Assembly (NCBI GenBank): GCA_038380435.1
Contig: JAWZYU010000019.1
Coordinates: forward strand, 17,261,801 to 17,325,800
Length of the DNA: 64,000 nt
Direction of reading: 5' to 3'
Origin: Ryuthela nishihirai
Lineage: Eukaryota > Arthropoda > Arachnida > Araneae > Heptathelidae
In this document: piece after piece, positions 1 through 11,659 of the stretch
Layout of the letters: each line of letters begins with the position of its first letter
Numbering within the stretch: position 1 is the first letter of the stretch
The notes under the pieces: model-generated
What the model was told of the DNA's origin: nothing
Database searches by the model: none
Seen by the model: only the letters and a program-made list of their open reading frames with translations
Program-made: the position numbers and the translations under genes

Positions 1-1068
1 TTTTTCTATACTTATCAAACATATTTGACTTTATGTCATGAAATGTTGCTGTTCAAGGAACAGGGCCATTGTTTTCAAGGAATAGTTTATGAAAATTTAA
101 AAATCTCTTATACTATAACTATTTAATATGACTAAGGCATAAAATTTCCAATGCAACAATGTGCTATTGATAATAATTCCAACTAGGTTTCAAACATACA
201 GGCACCAACTGTCACTCATTATCCACTGCAAAACTACTGGTGCCTTATAGCAGCTGTTAGAACTGTACCTAGAGGCCATTTTTCAATAATGAAGGCAACA
301 TAAGACATTACACTGATTAAAGGGTATAAAACATTCAAAACAAATGGCAACTTCACATTTAGATACAATTATTATGAATAATATCTACAAACATGATGAT
401 TGAATTCAGACCTCCTTACAGATTTCTTGGTAAGAATAAGCATAAACTTGCTACACTGAAAGCCAGTTTCCAACTGTGCAAAAATATTAACACCCATCTA
501 TATTCACTCACAGTGGGATAGACAAATATGCTTTGCAAGCTGTAGCTTGCATGTCCCTGATGTATGACTGTTAGAAAAATTGCAATACTGCAAATTATTA
601 AGAATTGTGTTTTTTATTATTTTACAGTGTAAACAGTAATTTTAAATGTTCCAATAATAACATCTTAATGATAATGGTGTTTTCCTTTATATGCAATTTA
701 CAAATTATATTTTATTACTAAGCAAGTTTCATATGAAAATTATTTATCTGACACACACTTGTAGCCTTAAAAGTACTATTCTCAAAGATCAAACCAGACT
801 GATTAATTTTTCTTAATACAGAATTTCAGTGAAGGAAATCTTTGCTTGTCAGTGATGCCCATTAATAATCAAAATTACACAATTAAGCTGTTTAAAAATT
901 ACTTTATGAAATAATGCATTTATGAATAATGTAAATGATTAGCATGACAATTTATTATGAATGTGAATCTAATAATGGGTACATGAGAGCAACTTTTATT
1001 AAAATTTAAATTACTAATTTGAATTTTCTAATTTCAAAATACCAAAACATATTTTAAATGTAATGTAC
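1..1068. other. AT-rich intron, nothing recognised
   Basis: This stretch lies downstream (minus-strand sense) of the last host exon found in the window. I see no open frame of length, no repeat family shared with the rest of the window and no splice-bounded coding segment. It is most simply intron of the host gene. Confidence 0.5.
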
Positions 1069-1200
1069 CTTTTAGCCTCAACAGTGATTGTATTAGGCAC
1101 TTTAGCTGTTGCAACAGCATAAACAATAACATCTGATGAATCAGCAACCTTTTCTTCTCCTGATAATACTTTGTACTGTAATGTGTCCCCATTTTGGACG
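1069..1200 (-). CDS. Host gene exon 4 of 4 seen: KIAA2013/DUF2152-like protein
   Basis: This 132-bp exon is bounded on the minus strand by an AG acceptor after a short pyrimidine-containing tract (complement of 1201-1202) and a GT donor (complement of 1067-1068). Its first base completes a Thr codon begun in the exon at 22632-22699. It then reads VQNGDTLQYK, followed by VIVYAVATAKVPN and ending VEAK with two bases left over. The hydrophobic strand followed by an Ala-Lys-x-Pro/Val turn matches my recollection of the KIAA2013 family, where a stretch of the form LVVVAAKK lies after the first conserved block. KIAA2013 proteins are single-pass type I membrane proteins of unknown function. The match is from memory and not a search, but exon phases agree across four exons, so the gene itself is well supported. 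The next exon would lie beyond the left edge. Confidence 0.72.
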
Positions 1201-1866
1201 CTGAACATAAAGTGAAAAATAATAAGTAATATTTATAAATATGTAACAATGTTAAGTAAGCATTATTAATATTATAACAGAACTTTGTTTTAACACAATG
1301 TGAATAAAATAACATTACATTAAAAAAAAGGAAAATATAAAAAAATTTAATTCTAGTTAACTTTGAAATCAAAATTTATAATTAATATTAACACAGTTCA
1401 AGAAAGGTTTATTTTAACATAGATGTAATCACAAGTAAGTTTTTCTTTCCTAACCCTTCCAGGATCCAGCCTCAAAAATTGATTTGCATTCAGAGGCCAA
1501 GCTATTTTTTTCGTTATGTTCCACAAAAAAATAACTTTAGAATTTTTTCCCCAAAAACAAATGAAAGGAATTATAGAATGTTATATGCTAAATTAATCAG
1601 CATTTAATTCTGGATTTTTTGAAAATAAAATATTTAACAAAAAAGATGACTAATTTTATTTTCATAGGGCTTTTTACAGTCATGTAAGTAAAAAAAAAAA
1701 GCATCTGGCAATAAAAACAAAAATTTATTTAAAAAAACTAATAGAAATAATTATGATGCATATGAATAGAAACTATTTCTGAATAACAAAAATAATTCAA
1801 AAAATTTTATTTGAAACGAGAAAACCTCTCTTTTGAATTTTTTTTTTCTTTGTACTATACTTTGGG

Positions 1867-2439
1867 TCTGTAACTGGTAGCTAGGTATTCACTGGAAGGA
1901 GAGCTATGCACCAATCCCATGTAATGATGCACAGAACCAGCCAGGCCTAACACCTAAAGACTGACCCTGCCTTGTGGTGCAGACTATTAGTACCTTTCAA
2001 AAGAGATACTCTCTTGTGGAAGAGAACAGAAAGGGGAGGGTTGCAAGATCAATATGACCAACTGGTCTGGATACTCTGGCAGTTTTTCTTTTTTTTTTCT
2101 ATCCTGATGAAGAGTGGCCAACCACACAGGATCCTGGTGCTGACCATATATACCAACCTGAATGAAATAGTGGCTCTGAGCATGATTATGGATCCTGAAT
2201 TTGCTGCACTGGTGGGCTTCAGTTGATGGGAAATCTTCTGCTGTTTTCTGTTTGTTTGTGGGTTGATAGCTACAAGTGAATAGATTAAGAGGATATGTTT
2301 TATCAGCTGATGGATAATCTCGATCAGAGTCCATCACAGGTACCAGAACTCTTGATTCTACAGGGATCATCAAGCCTACATTAGAGGAAGTCCTACAAGT
2401 ATAGATGGCTTCAGCCTATAATAGTGGGGGGAACAATCT
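1867..2439 (+). other. 5' UTR of RTE LINE copy B
   Basis: This stretch is the inverted counterpart of 5698-6274, the 5' UTR of copy A, and matches it over its whole length. Shared landmarks are GGTAGCTAGGTA near the start, CTCTCTTGTGGAAG, and GTTTGTTTGTGGGTTGA. It probably holds the internal promoter, as in other LINEs, but I cannot point to a promoter motif. Confidence 0.75.
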
Positions 2440-2656
2440 TTGTCCATGCCTGTATTTAGTGGGTTGTTTCATATTGGCACTTCCCCTCTAAATAAACACA
2501 GTTTCTTTAAATATCCCACTAAACATTTACTCTCGACAGGTAGTTGGAATGTGAGGATTCTGCTAGAGATTTATTCCCTTGATGTCCTCACAAAAAAATT
2601 CCAACATTATAACTTAGATATTCTTGGCTTGCAAGACACCAGATGGACAGATAAAT
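2440..2656 (+). pseudogene. LINE B endonuclease, N-terminal piece
   Basis: This open stretch encodes the start of an apurinic-like endonuclease with GSWNVR (here TGSWNVRIL) and LDILGLQDTRW. The Glu of the usual QETRW motif is Asp here. The frame is cut at about 2656 by the antisense insertion of copy A. Its continuation, ILKNNLKFLFSGR-like, restarts near 6285. It lies 40 bp after the 5' UTR, and the neighbouring text matches the start of the intact frame in copy A. Confidence 0.7.
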
Positions 2657-2693
2657 GTCATCATAATCATCATCATCCTCAAGCAGCCATGGG

Positions 2694-3236
2694 CTACAGA
2701 GGTCCAACCAGACCGTGCAATTTAGTTCTCCAAGCAAGTCTATCCTGAGCTACATCTACTGCATTTGGCCACTGAAGACCAATTCTAACAAGGTCCTGTT
2801 TGACATTGTCTGCCCACCGCATCCTAGGTCTCCCCTTCTTTCTGAGGCCTTTAGGCACACTGTTCATAACCCTATTCGCCAATCTATAATTATTCATACG
2901 GGCAACATGGCCAAACCAACGGAGTCTCTCTCTGCACAATATGCTGCTTAAAGGAGGTTGCAAACTCCTTTGCCTAACCTCATCTTTAATTACAAAGTTG
3001 AACCACCTAATGCCCAAGATACTGTGTAAGCATCTGGAATCAAAAGCATCTAGTTTCCTGTTATCTTGTTTACAAAGAGTCCAAGTTTCACTACCATAAC
3101 TAACCCTAGAAAGAACCAAACTATTACACAGTCTAATTTTAGTCTTTAGGTGTATACGCCTATTTCTCCACACTCTCCATAGATTCTTAAAAGTCCCGGC
3201 AGCAATCCCTACTTGTCTGTTAATCTCATGCCGCAC
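2694..3236 (-). pseudogene. LINE A polyprotein C-terminal region
   Basis: This 180-residue frame holds the region after the reverse transcriptase core: KTKIRLCNSLVLSRVSYGSETWTL, then RCLHSILGIRW, then RLRWFGHVARM, and a basic end with RKKGRPRMRWADNVKQDL. The blocks SETW, LRWFGH and GRPxxRW are shared by most RTE polyproteins after the thumb domain. The frame is separated from the reverse transcriptase by a frameshift near 3245. The stop codon lies just before the short-repeat tail. Confidence 0.8.
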
Positions 3237-3250
3237 ATCACCGGTATCTG

Positions 3251-4298
3251 TTACATAGCTCCTAAGAAATTAAATGAGCAGGTGTCAACCTGCTCAAGAC
3301 TGCAACCATTCAGATTAACTGAATCACAGCCTGCCTGACCAATTTTCATCACTTTAGTTTTCTTTCTGTTTATAACCAAACCTACTCTACTACCAGTTTC
3401 ATCAACAGTCCTAATGAAAGAGTTCATCTCATCAACATCATTTGCCAAAAGTGCTAAATCATCAGCATAATCTAAATCAGAAATTTTCGTATCTCCAGTC
3501 CATTTAAGGCCAAAATCTTTCCCTTGAAGTGAATTTCGTATAACATAATCAATAACCAAGCTAAAGAGAAAAGGAGACAAAATGCACCCTTGTCGAACAC
3601 CAGAAGTAATGCTAAACCAATTGCTACAAGCCTTACCAACTCTCACACACGATTCAGTGTTATTATAGAGAGCTTTCATTATGTTAACTAACTTGTCAGG
3701 TATACCATATGATCTCACAATCAACCACAAATTATGACGATCAACAGAGTCGAAAGCCTTTTTGAAATGGTCAAAGGTTTCTGAAACTCTAAACATTTCT
3801 CAAGAATCTGCCTAAGTGAAAATATCTGATCCACACATCCCCTACCACTTCTGAATCCACATTGCTCATCACGCAATTGACTGTCAACCAGATTCTTAAT
3901 TCTATTAAGCACAATCATGGAAAGAACTTTACCTGGAACAGAGAGTAGGCTGATACCCCTATAGTTTTCACAAGAACTGTGATCACCTTTTTTGAAAATA
4001 GGGATAACAATAGCTCTGGTAAAATCCTTAGGAACCATGCTTTATCATAAAAGATATTCAGAATTTCAGTCATCCACGTGGTAACCGAAACATTCCCAGC
4101 TCTAAGCATTTCAGTAGTAATTTCATCTACCCCTGGGGATTTATGTAGTTTAAGTTTAGAAATAGCCAAAATAACTTCAGATTGTGTTATAGGGCCAACA
4201 TTAAAGCCACCAATGCATCTATCATCATTGCAAACAATGGGAGTAGAACTAACTACATTGTTTAGAACATCACTGAAATGCTCAGCCCACCTAGCCAT
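3251..4298 (-). pseudogene. LINE A reverse transcriptase
   Basis: Three overlapping frames together give an RTE reverse transcriptase. In order they show SKLKLHKSPGVDEIT, AIVIPIFKKGD, YRGISLLSVPGKV, QCGFRSGRGC, KKAFDSVDRHNLW, GVRQGCILSPFLF and the catalytic LDYADDLALLA. All three metal-binding Asp positions are present. The frame is interrupted by a one-base loss near 4039 and by a short deletion near 3765-3775 compared with 16417-17334. The enzyme would copy element RNA at a nicked chromosomal target. As it stands it cannot be made as one protein. Confidence 0.85.
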
Positions 4299-5697
4299 GA
4301 CAGAATCCTCCCCCTTCTATAACTTTACCTTGTTTATCCTTCAATCCTTGTATACCTGTCCGTTTTCTACCACACAAAACATTAACTATCTGGTACAGCT
4401 CTCTGCTGTTGTGCTGTCTAACTGCTTCCTCGGCTTTGTCAGCCAAACCATCAAGCCAAAGATTCTTATCAGCAGCTAACTGATCTTTTACACGTTTATT
4501 AAGTTCTCTGTAATGCTTTCTATTAGGACTAGTAGGGTATTGATTAAGGACATTCCTGCAGTTCTTTCTTTCCGAAATAAGCTCAAGTGCCTTATCACTC
4601 AGATAATTCTGTCTCTTCTGCTCCTTTTTTCCTAAAAGAGTACTGTTAGTGTCCAAAAAAGCCTGTTTAAAATTATCCCATTCTTCCTCAACTTCAGTAG
4701 TAAGCAAACCATGACTGTCATAATGACTAAGTAACCTATCATGGTAAGCTTTGGCTATAACTGGATCTTTCAGAGCTTCAGTATTAAAAGTAAATTTTGT
4801 AACCCTAGCACAACACTTTTTAAGTTTAAGTTGCAACACACTTTTAACAAGGTAATGGTCAGATCCAATTTCAGCTCCCCTACAAGCCCTGGTATTCCTA
4901 ACAGAACTAGCCCATTTGCTGTTAATTAATATGTAATCAATCATATTCTTATGCAGCCCATCAGGTGAAACCCATGTGTACTTATGTATGTCGTGGTGTT
5001 TGTAATAAGTGTTAGTTATTCTGAATCCATTGAGTTTACTTACCTGTAGGAGACGTTGCCCATTGCCATTGCAGCTACTAATACCAAAAGGGCCTATCAC
5101 CCCTCCCCAAAGGTCAGAGTCAGTACCAACTTTGGCATTGAAGTCACCAAGAACAAAGGTAATATCTCCTTTCTTGACAGAATTCAAAATATCCTGAAGT
5201 TGTTCATAAAACCTATCCTTCTCATCCTCATCGGCATCCTCAGTGGGGGCATAACAGCAGATAACATTCAAGTCTTTAACACTTGTCTGAAATTTTGCTG
5301 TAAGAAACCTTTCATTAATGCACTCATATCCCAGAAGAGCATCACTAGCATGTCTGCTGAGAAGCAGACCCACACCTTGGTGATGCTTATTGTCGTCCCT
5401 CCCTGAAAAGAGAAATTTATGATTGTTTTTAAGAATCTGACCTTTATCTGTCCATCTGGTCTCTTGCAAGCCGAGAATATCTAAATTATAATGGTGGAAT
5501 TCTTGTGTGAGGACATCAAGAGAAAAAGCTCTGTGCAGAGTCCTCACATTCCAACTACCTATGGAGAGAAAATGGTTAGTGGGATGTTTAAAGAAACTAT
5601 GTTTATTGACAGAGGGAATGCCGACAATATCAAACGGCCCCCTAATCGCAGACATGGGGAAAAGACCCGTTCCCCCACTACTAAAGGCTGAAGCCAT
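4291..5697 (-). CDS. LINE A apurinic-like endonuclease and linker, open frame
   Basis: This 468-residue frame starts MASAFSSGGTG and holds a complete apurinic-like endonuclease of about residues 45-290. The motifs are GSWNVRTL, LDILGLQETRW (catalytic Glu), CCYAPTED, VLGDFNAKVG (catalytic Asp and Asn), TWVSPDG with DYILI, and GSDHYLV (catalytic Asp-His). A linker of about 170 residues follows. The frame ends just before the reverse transcriptase because an extra C at about 4310-4314 shifts it, as comparison with the same place in 15621-17692 shows. The domain nicks target DNA to prime reverse transcription. It is the best preserved coding unit in the window, and the endonuclease part could in principle still fold. 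Confidence 0.85.
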   Translation of the reverse strand: MASAFSSGGTGLFPMSAIRGPFDIVGIPSVNKHSFFKHPTNHFLSIGSWNVRTLHRAFSLDVLTQEFHHYNLDILGLQETRWTDKGQILKNNHKFLFSGRDDNKHHQGVGLLLSRHASDALLGYECINERFLTAKFQTSVKDLNVICCYAPTEDADEDEKDRFYEQLQDILNSVKKGDITFVLGDFNAKVGTDSDLWGGVIGPFGISSCNGNGQRLLQVSKLNGFRITNTYYKHHDIHKYTWVSPDGLHKNMIDYILINSKWASSVRNTRACRGAEIGSDHYLVKSVLQLKLKKCCARVTKFTFNTEALKDPVIAKAYHDRLLSHYDSHGLLTTEVEEEWDNFKQAFLDTNSTLLGKKEQKRQNYLSDKALELISERKNCRNVLNQYPTSPNRKHYRELNKRVKDQLAADKNLWLDGLADKAEEAVRQHNSRELYQIVNVLCGRKRTGIQGLKDKQGKVIEGGGFCHG

Positions 5698-6274
5698 CTA
5701 CACTGGAAGACTTCCTTCCAATTCTACATTGGAAGCCATCTACACTGGAAGACTTCCAATGTAGAATTTGACGATGCCAATAGAAGCAAAGAGTTCAGGT
5801 GCCTGCGATGACTTCTGCTCAGGATTATCCACCAGCTGATAAACATATCCTGTGAATCTATTCACTTGGGGCTGTCAACCCACAAACAAACAGAAAACAC
5901 AGCGGAAGATTTTCCCTCCACAGAAGCCCACCAGTGCAGCAAAATCAGGATCCATAATCAAGCTCACAGCCATATATCTGTCCAGTAGGTTTATATGGTC
6001 AGCACCAGGACCCTGTGTGGTTGACCACTCCTCAGCAAGGTAGAAAAAAAAGAAAAGTAGCCATAGTTGTCCAGATCAGTAGGCCACACTAATCTGGCAG
6101 CCCTCCCCTTCCGTTCACTTCCACAAGAGAGTATCTCTTTGGAAAGGTACTAACAGTCTGCACCACAAGAAGGCAGGGTTGGACATTAGGTGCTAGGCCT
6201 GGCCGGTTCTATGCATCATCACAGGGGATTGGTGTATAGCTCTCCTTCCAGTGACTACCTAGCTACCATTTACA
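5698..6274 (-). other. 5' UTR of LINE A with a tandem duplication
   Basis: This leader matches 1867-2439 in inverse orientation. Close to the start codon it carries two copies of a ~40-bp unit containing GAAGTCTTCCAGTGTAGATG (about 5693-5765), absent from copy B. The rest is collinear between the two copies. Confidence 0.7.
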
Positions 6275-6284
6275 TTAATTTTAA

Positions 6285-6612
6285 GATTACTTAAAAATAA
6301 TCTTAAATTTCTCTTTTCATGGAGGTAAGATGGAAAGTATCTCTGCTTGTCAGCAAACAGGCTAGTCTTTGCTTGTCAGCAAACAGGTTAGTGATGCTCT
6401 TCTAGGATATGAGTTCATTAATGAAAGGTTTCTTACAGATAAATTTAAGACAAGCATTAAAAGCTTTATTGTCTAATGTTATCTATTGTTATGCCCAGCT
6501 GAGGACACCGATGAGGATCAGAAAGGTACATTTTACAGACAACTTCAGAACATTTTGAATTCTGTCAAGAGAGGAGATATTACCCTTGTTCTAGGTGAAT
6601 TCATTGCTAAAG
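6285..6612 (+). pseudogene. LINE B endonuclease, middle piece
   Basis: This stretch continues copy B after the copy A insertion. It matches the text that encodes KNNxKFLFSGR through LGDFNAKV in copy A. The catalytic motif reads EFIAKV here, so both the catalytic Asp and Asn are lost. A small local duplication of TTTGCTTGTCAGCAAACAGG is seen at about 6340-6390. Confidence 0.7.
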
Positions 6613-7013
6613 TCATAACGTCAATAGTTCAATTCCAACAAAGACTGGTAAGCATGGATTAAAAGAAAAGGAACTATCCTTCATTTAACATCTTCAGGCT
6701 GAATGAACAACCAGCTATGCTGACTACAATCTTTAGTAATGAAACCATCCAGCATGTTGTACCAGCTAATATTGGACTTTGGTAAATTACATTTTGTCAT
6801 TTCTCTATTCTTCTTTATATTGGTGTAAAGAGATATTAGAGTTAAGGATAAAATTAATACTGTATTATAGCACGTAATGGAAAGCTGATTATATAGCCAA
6901 TTAGGCATAATACTTAGGCTTAGTACCAAAACTTGTTAATCACACATCATCCTTGTGGTGCAGTTTTTTAAGAGCATTAATGTTTATGCAGCTTTAATCG
7001 TGCTTAAATTTAA
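6613..7013. mobile_element. Anonymous ~400-bp insert in LINE B
   Basis: At 6612 the LINE text stops after AAAGT and resumes at 7014 with GGTACTGACTC, exactly where the consensus continues. The insert between shows no long frame, no clear inverted ends and no match I can see to other repeats in the window. It is either a small unidentified element or filler DNA from a repair event. Confidence 0.5.
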
Positions 7014-7574
7014 TAAGGTACTGACTCTGCCTTTGGGGAGGGATGATAAGTTTCTTTGTTATTGATAGCTGCAATGGCAAATGTCTCCTACAGGTAAGTG
7101 AACTTAATGGTTTTAAAATAACTAACATTGACTACAAACACCACAACACACATAAATACACAGGGGTTTCACCAGATAGGCTGCATAAGAATATGATTGA
7201 TTCCACATTAATTACCAGTAAATGGGCTAGTTATGGGCTCTGTTAGGAATACTAGGTCATATAGTGGAGCTGAAATTAAATCTGACCATTACCTTGTAAA
7301 AAGTTCTTGCAAATTAAAAAGTGCTGTGTTAAGGTTAAAAAAGTGACCTTTAACACTGAAGCTCTAAAAGACCCAATTATTGCCAAAGCTTACCATGATA
7401 GGTTACTAATCATTATGACAGCCATGGTTTGCTTAGTACTGAAGTTGTGGAAGAATGGAACCATCTTAAGCAGCCTTTTCTTGACATTAACAGCATTCTT
7501 TTGAGTAAAAAAGAGCAGAAGAGGCAAAATTATTTGAGTGAAAGGCACTGGAGCTTAGTTTTTGAAAGAAAGAA
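7014..7574 (+). pseudogene. LINE B endonuclease C-terminal piece and linker
   Basis: The piece encodes, with frameshifts, the blocks SCNGKCLLQVSELNG, HKYTGVSPD, NMIDSTLI and then the linker up to the equivalent of SERKN. It matches copy A throughout. It is cut at about 7574 by the 3' end of the I-clade LINE. Confidence 0.75.
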
Positions 7575-7845
7575 CAGTAGGTTGATTGGTTGGTTCTTTG
7601 GGGTTTATTGGTGCATTAGCAACTAAGGCTATAATGTGCCAAATGAATATCCAAAAAGTAAATGATAAAAGTCATGTCACCCCTCAACCAATTTTAAAAA
7701 TAAACTACAAAGTCAACAAGAACAATGTAAAACAATAAAATGAAATGTTGACGACAACAAAAACAAATGTATAAATATGGTCAATATAAAAAATAACCCA
7801 GGAGTAAGCGACTGGGATATATATACAATGTATAAGGTGGTAAAG

Positions 7846-8690
7846 TCAAAGTCGAGTAAAATAACAAGTATAATTGTAAAAATTGAAATATAGAGGTAAA
7901 ACAACAATGGTCAGATAAAAGATGTCCGAATGTAAGGTGCAATGACATTCAATTAAAATATGTTTGATCATTAAAATGGTGTCGCAAAACTCACATTTAG
8001 GTACATCGTCCGCCCATAGAAGAAACAAATGAGTAATCAACGAATGACCTAAGCAAAGCCGAGCAAGTACAACTTCCTCCTTGCGATTCCTGCGGTAACA
8101 AGACTGCGATGGTTTGATGATAGATTTGATCTCAAAGAGCTTGTTCATAAGCTGTTCTGACCTTGATCTCTGCCAGTGTGCCCGGAGCTCGATCATGAAA
8201 CGCTGCTGGAAATCCAGATATGGAACCGGCAACAGAGAGTTGGAAAAAGGCATGACTGACCTGGCAGCAGCATCTGCCAAATCATTGCCCCTGATACCGA
8301 CGTGACCGGGCACCCAATAGAAATGGATGTGGTGGTGGCTGTCAGACGATGGAGCTGCTGGCAGATCTTAGAAAGAACAGGGTGAGGTCGATGCCTCACC
8401 AAGATCAAAGCCTGTAGCGAGCTAAGTGAGTCAGTCACACATTGATGATGATGCTTAGCCGCCATGTGGTCCAAAGCGAGCTGATAGCGTGCAACTCTGC
8501 AGTGAAGATGGAACACTGCAGTGGGATCTGGTCTGCAATGATTACATCACAGCAGACCATGGCTGATCCCACCGATGTGCTGAACTTCAAGCCATCTGTG
8601 AAGACAGGTAAGAAGTCCCGGTACTCAGCACAATGGCTGGCAAAGAGTTGCCGGTACACACAGTCGGGTATAAAAGCCTTCCCCATCCTG
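7846..8690 (-). pseudogene. I-clade LINE RNase H and C-terminal region
   Basis: Three frames give the RNase H fold: VFTDGLKF (first Asp), QCSIFTAELHAI (Glu), CVTDSLSSLQAL (second Asp) and HVGIRGNDLADAAAR (Asn-Asp). All four acidic positions are visible, though frameshifts separate them. A Cys-x2-Cys with a later His and Cys (KCEFCD, IKHILIEC) follows, as in the C-termini of I and Jockey polyproteins. RNase H would remove the RNA strand from the cDNA hybrid. The 3' UTR that follows is AT-rich and ends in AACCAACCAATCAACC. Confidence 0.75.
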
Positions 8691-8902
8691 CACAGGGAAA
8701 AATCACAGGAAGAGGAAACAGCGAGCTAGGGTGGAATTGGCTCAGCTATCGACTGTGTGATGCTATCGAGACTGGTGGTGATGCCTCTCAGGTAGCCTCG
8801 GACGCGCAAACCAAAAGGACGAATGGCAGTCACCCGATTTGTGTTAAGCATTTCCCACTTTGGACTGAAAACACAGTCCCAAGTGGGATGGCCAGGCAGG
8901 GA

Positions 8903-10640
8903 TCACAATTTAGATGCATATTGTAGGGACAACTGCTGACAGTAAAAAGATAAAGATGGTTCCTCGGTTTCAACACAAAGACTCTGGAGCGGTGAGGTGC
9001 AGAAGGCTCCCATGCAAACACGCAGAGCCTGATGATGGAGGGGGTCCAGCACCTTCACCACTGAATCCCGGGTGGAGTCATACACCTGGGATCCATAGTC
9101 CAGTTTCAATTGGACAAGTGCACGGTAGAGGTGGAACAAAGAACATCGGTCTGCCCCCAAAGAGAGGGAGGAGAGGACCTTGATGATGTTCAATGCCTGC
9201 GTGCACTTGGACCCGAGATGACATGTGTGTGGTAAAAAGATCAATTTCCAATCGAAGATGATACCAAGAAACTTGGTGTTCGCCACAACTGGAATGATGC
9301 TACCCCCGAGCCACAGCTCAGGATCCATGTGAAGATTACGCTTCTGGCAAAAGTGCACACAAGCGGTCTTCTGTGAGGAGAACCGAAACCCGTTTGCCAT
9401 CACCCAAACCAAAAGATTGTTCAGGGCAATTTGCAGTTGTCTTTCAATGATCCTCATGCTGGAAGAAGAACAAAAGATACTAAAGTCATCAACATAGAGG
9501 GCATTGCCTACTGATGGAGGAAGTTGTCTAGTAATAGAATTAATCTTGACAGCATAAAGCATAATACTCAGAATGCAGCCTTGTGGCACCCCCTGTTTTT
9601 AAGGGTATGGCCGCAACAGAGTGTTGCCAACACACAAACACGAAAAGGACATGCCGATAAGAAGTTGGAGATTAAGATCGGCATGTGACCTCTCAAGTCG
9701 GAGCTATGGAGGTCACAAAGAATGGCGAATCTCCAAGCCATGTAAGTATGCTTTTTCGATGTCGAAGAAAATTGACACCAGGTGCTCTCTATGTAAAAAT
9801 GAATTGCTGATAGCCGATTTGAAGCATATCAGATGGTCAAGAGTTGACTGTTGCCTGAGAAAGCCACACTGGGTGTTGGAAAGAAGGTTGTGGTGTTCTA
9901 AATACCAGATGAGTCTGGCATTTAACATTCTTTCCGACACCTTGCACACGCAGCTCGTCAATGCAATGGGACGATAATTCAAAGGAATCTTGGAATCCTT
10001 TCCTGGCTTCAGGAAGGCAAGATGATGGCCTCCCGCCAGTAGTCTGGAAACTGCTCCTCGAGAAAAATGCAATTGAAAAGATGGAGCAGCCGATCCTTAC
10101 TTGATGGTAAGAGATGTTGGAACATCGCATAATGGACACTGTCTGGCCCAACAGCAGATGCACAAGAGGAGTGCAGAGCAAGGCGAAGCTCCTCCGCTGT
10201 GAATGGCCTGTTGTAAGGCTCCAAGCCATTCAAGTGGAAGGAAGCGGAGAACGTTCTGTCCTGCCCTTCTGGGCCAGAAACTCAGGGGAGCAAGATGAAG
10301 AAGAGATGGAGGAGAATGACTCCCCCAGAGTGTCAGCAATTGCTTTGGTATCAGCAATTGCCTATCCATTGTGCTCCAGGATCGATAATGAGTGGGATGT
10401 GTAGTTCCCACCCAACTTCCAGACTTTATCCCAAACAACCTTAGAACTGGTCATGCGGGTGATAGAACATTTATATTTGCTCTAAGATTCCTTCTGGCTT
10501 TGGCGCCAGACGAAACTAGCTTTCACCCTGGCGTGTTTGAATGTTTCAAGGTTGGGGGACATTGGATATCTCTGAAACACCCACCAAGCCTGGTTCTGAG
10601 CCTTACGAGCTGCAGTGCAATCTGGATTCCAGAACGGTTT
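8903..10640 (-). pseudogene. I-clade LINE reverse transcriptase
   Basis: The amino-terminal part encodes FLKPGKDSK, YRPIALTSCVCKVSERMLNAR and QCGFLRQQSTLDHL. The central part has IFFDIEKAY (first Asp), PQGCILSIMLY and NALYVDDFSIFC (catalytic YVDD). A thumb region with NTKFLGIIFDWKL follows. At least two frameshifts lie near 9600-9720 and 10000-10230. Motif order and the YVDD box agree with I-clade enzymes and differ from the YADD of the RTE copies in this window. Confidence 0.8.
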
Positions 10641-11525
10641 CAGAAAAACCGTGTTGAAATTTGAGGAATTGTGGATGCAGCTGCATCTATGATACAGTTC
10701 GTAATCTCTGCCACTGCAACATTGATGGGCTCCTGGCTGACAGAGCGGTCATCAAGCTCAGAGAGCAGCTCAAAACCACCCCCAGTCAGCCTGATCAAGC
10801 CTCCACCATGAGACGCTGAAGGGCTGCAAGGCCTCCCACGGGAGATGGTGCACACCACAGGGAGGTGGTTGCTTCTGTAAGGGTTGTCCTCAATCTCCCA
10901 TGTAAAGAGTGGAAGGATCGAGGAGGAGCAGATGGTAAGGTCAATGGCAGTGAAAGTGTGGGTTGGGAAGTGAAAGTAAGTACTGACACTGGTGTTCAAA
11001 AGGGAGAGAGAAGGATCCAGGAGCCACTGCTCCAGAACCCCGCCCTTCCCATTGGTGTCAGCACTGCCCCAAAGTGGACTGTGTCCATTGAAATCCCCCA
11101 TGATGAGGAAGGGGGATGGCAGCTACAAGACGAGATCATCAAGGTCTTCCTGGAAGACGATACTCCCAGGTGGAAGATATACAGAGCAGACAGTCAGAAG
11201 TAGTCCAAGTCACCCTGTGTCACCCCATGAAGAGGACTCCATGAAGAGGCGGATGGCTACCGCATCTAATTTGGTGGTGAGGAGTATGACCTGGAATGGA
11301 GAAGGGTTGCTCATGAGGATGGCGACACTCTCGCGAGCTGGATCATCTCCATCCTAGTCCTGGCGAACTATTGTAAAGTGCCAGATCATGAGTTCTGTGA
11401 TTGGCTGCACGTATGTCTCCTCTGGCACACACAGATGGGCTGGTGATGCCTGAAGGAGTGCCTTGATGTTGTCAAGATTCCTCTGGAATCCCCGACAATT
11501 TCATTGTAGGAGTGTGGCCATCTCA
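10640..11525 (-). pseudogene. I-clade LINE endonuclease
   Basis: The start of the domain, WNCRGFQRNLDNIKALL, is encoded near 11440-11510, but a stop lies just before it. After a poorly kept middle comes VxGDFNGHSPLWGSADTNGKG (here MGDFNGHSPLWGS), TAIDLTICSSSI and SNHLPVV, the counterpart of the catalytic SDH with Asp replaced by Asn. The domain would nick target DNA. It is inactive by sequence. Confidence 0.75.
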
Positions 11526-11659
11526 GGACTTAGAAGAGTGGGCAGATAACAAATTCCTATTCAGCTTAACCGCAGCAGAGGACGGTTTAGTGAATAGGAG
11601 GCAGACAGTATCCATGTCCTCGGAGTCGTCCGAGGGGCATGGATAGGTGACCGCTCTTT

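Larger units (their letters stand above)
2657..6274 (-). mobile_element. RTE-clade LINE copy A, near full length
   Basis: This 3.6-kb element has a 5' UTR (5698-6274), an endonuclease region (4291-5697), a reverse transcriptase (3251-4298) and a C-terminal region (2694-3236). It ends in a GATGAT-type short repeat tail at 2657-2680. The YADD active site, the endonuclease signature SPDG followed by DYILI, and the tail of ATG-like repeats instead of poly(A) place it in the RTE clade. It lies head-on inside copy B of the same family, so it is the younger of the two. Comparison with copy C/D shows single-base errors that break the frame, including an extra C in the run at about 4310-4314 and a lost C near 4039. 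Confidence 0.88.
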
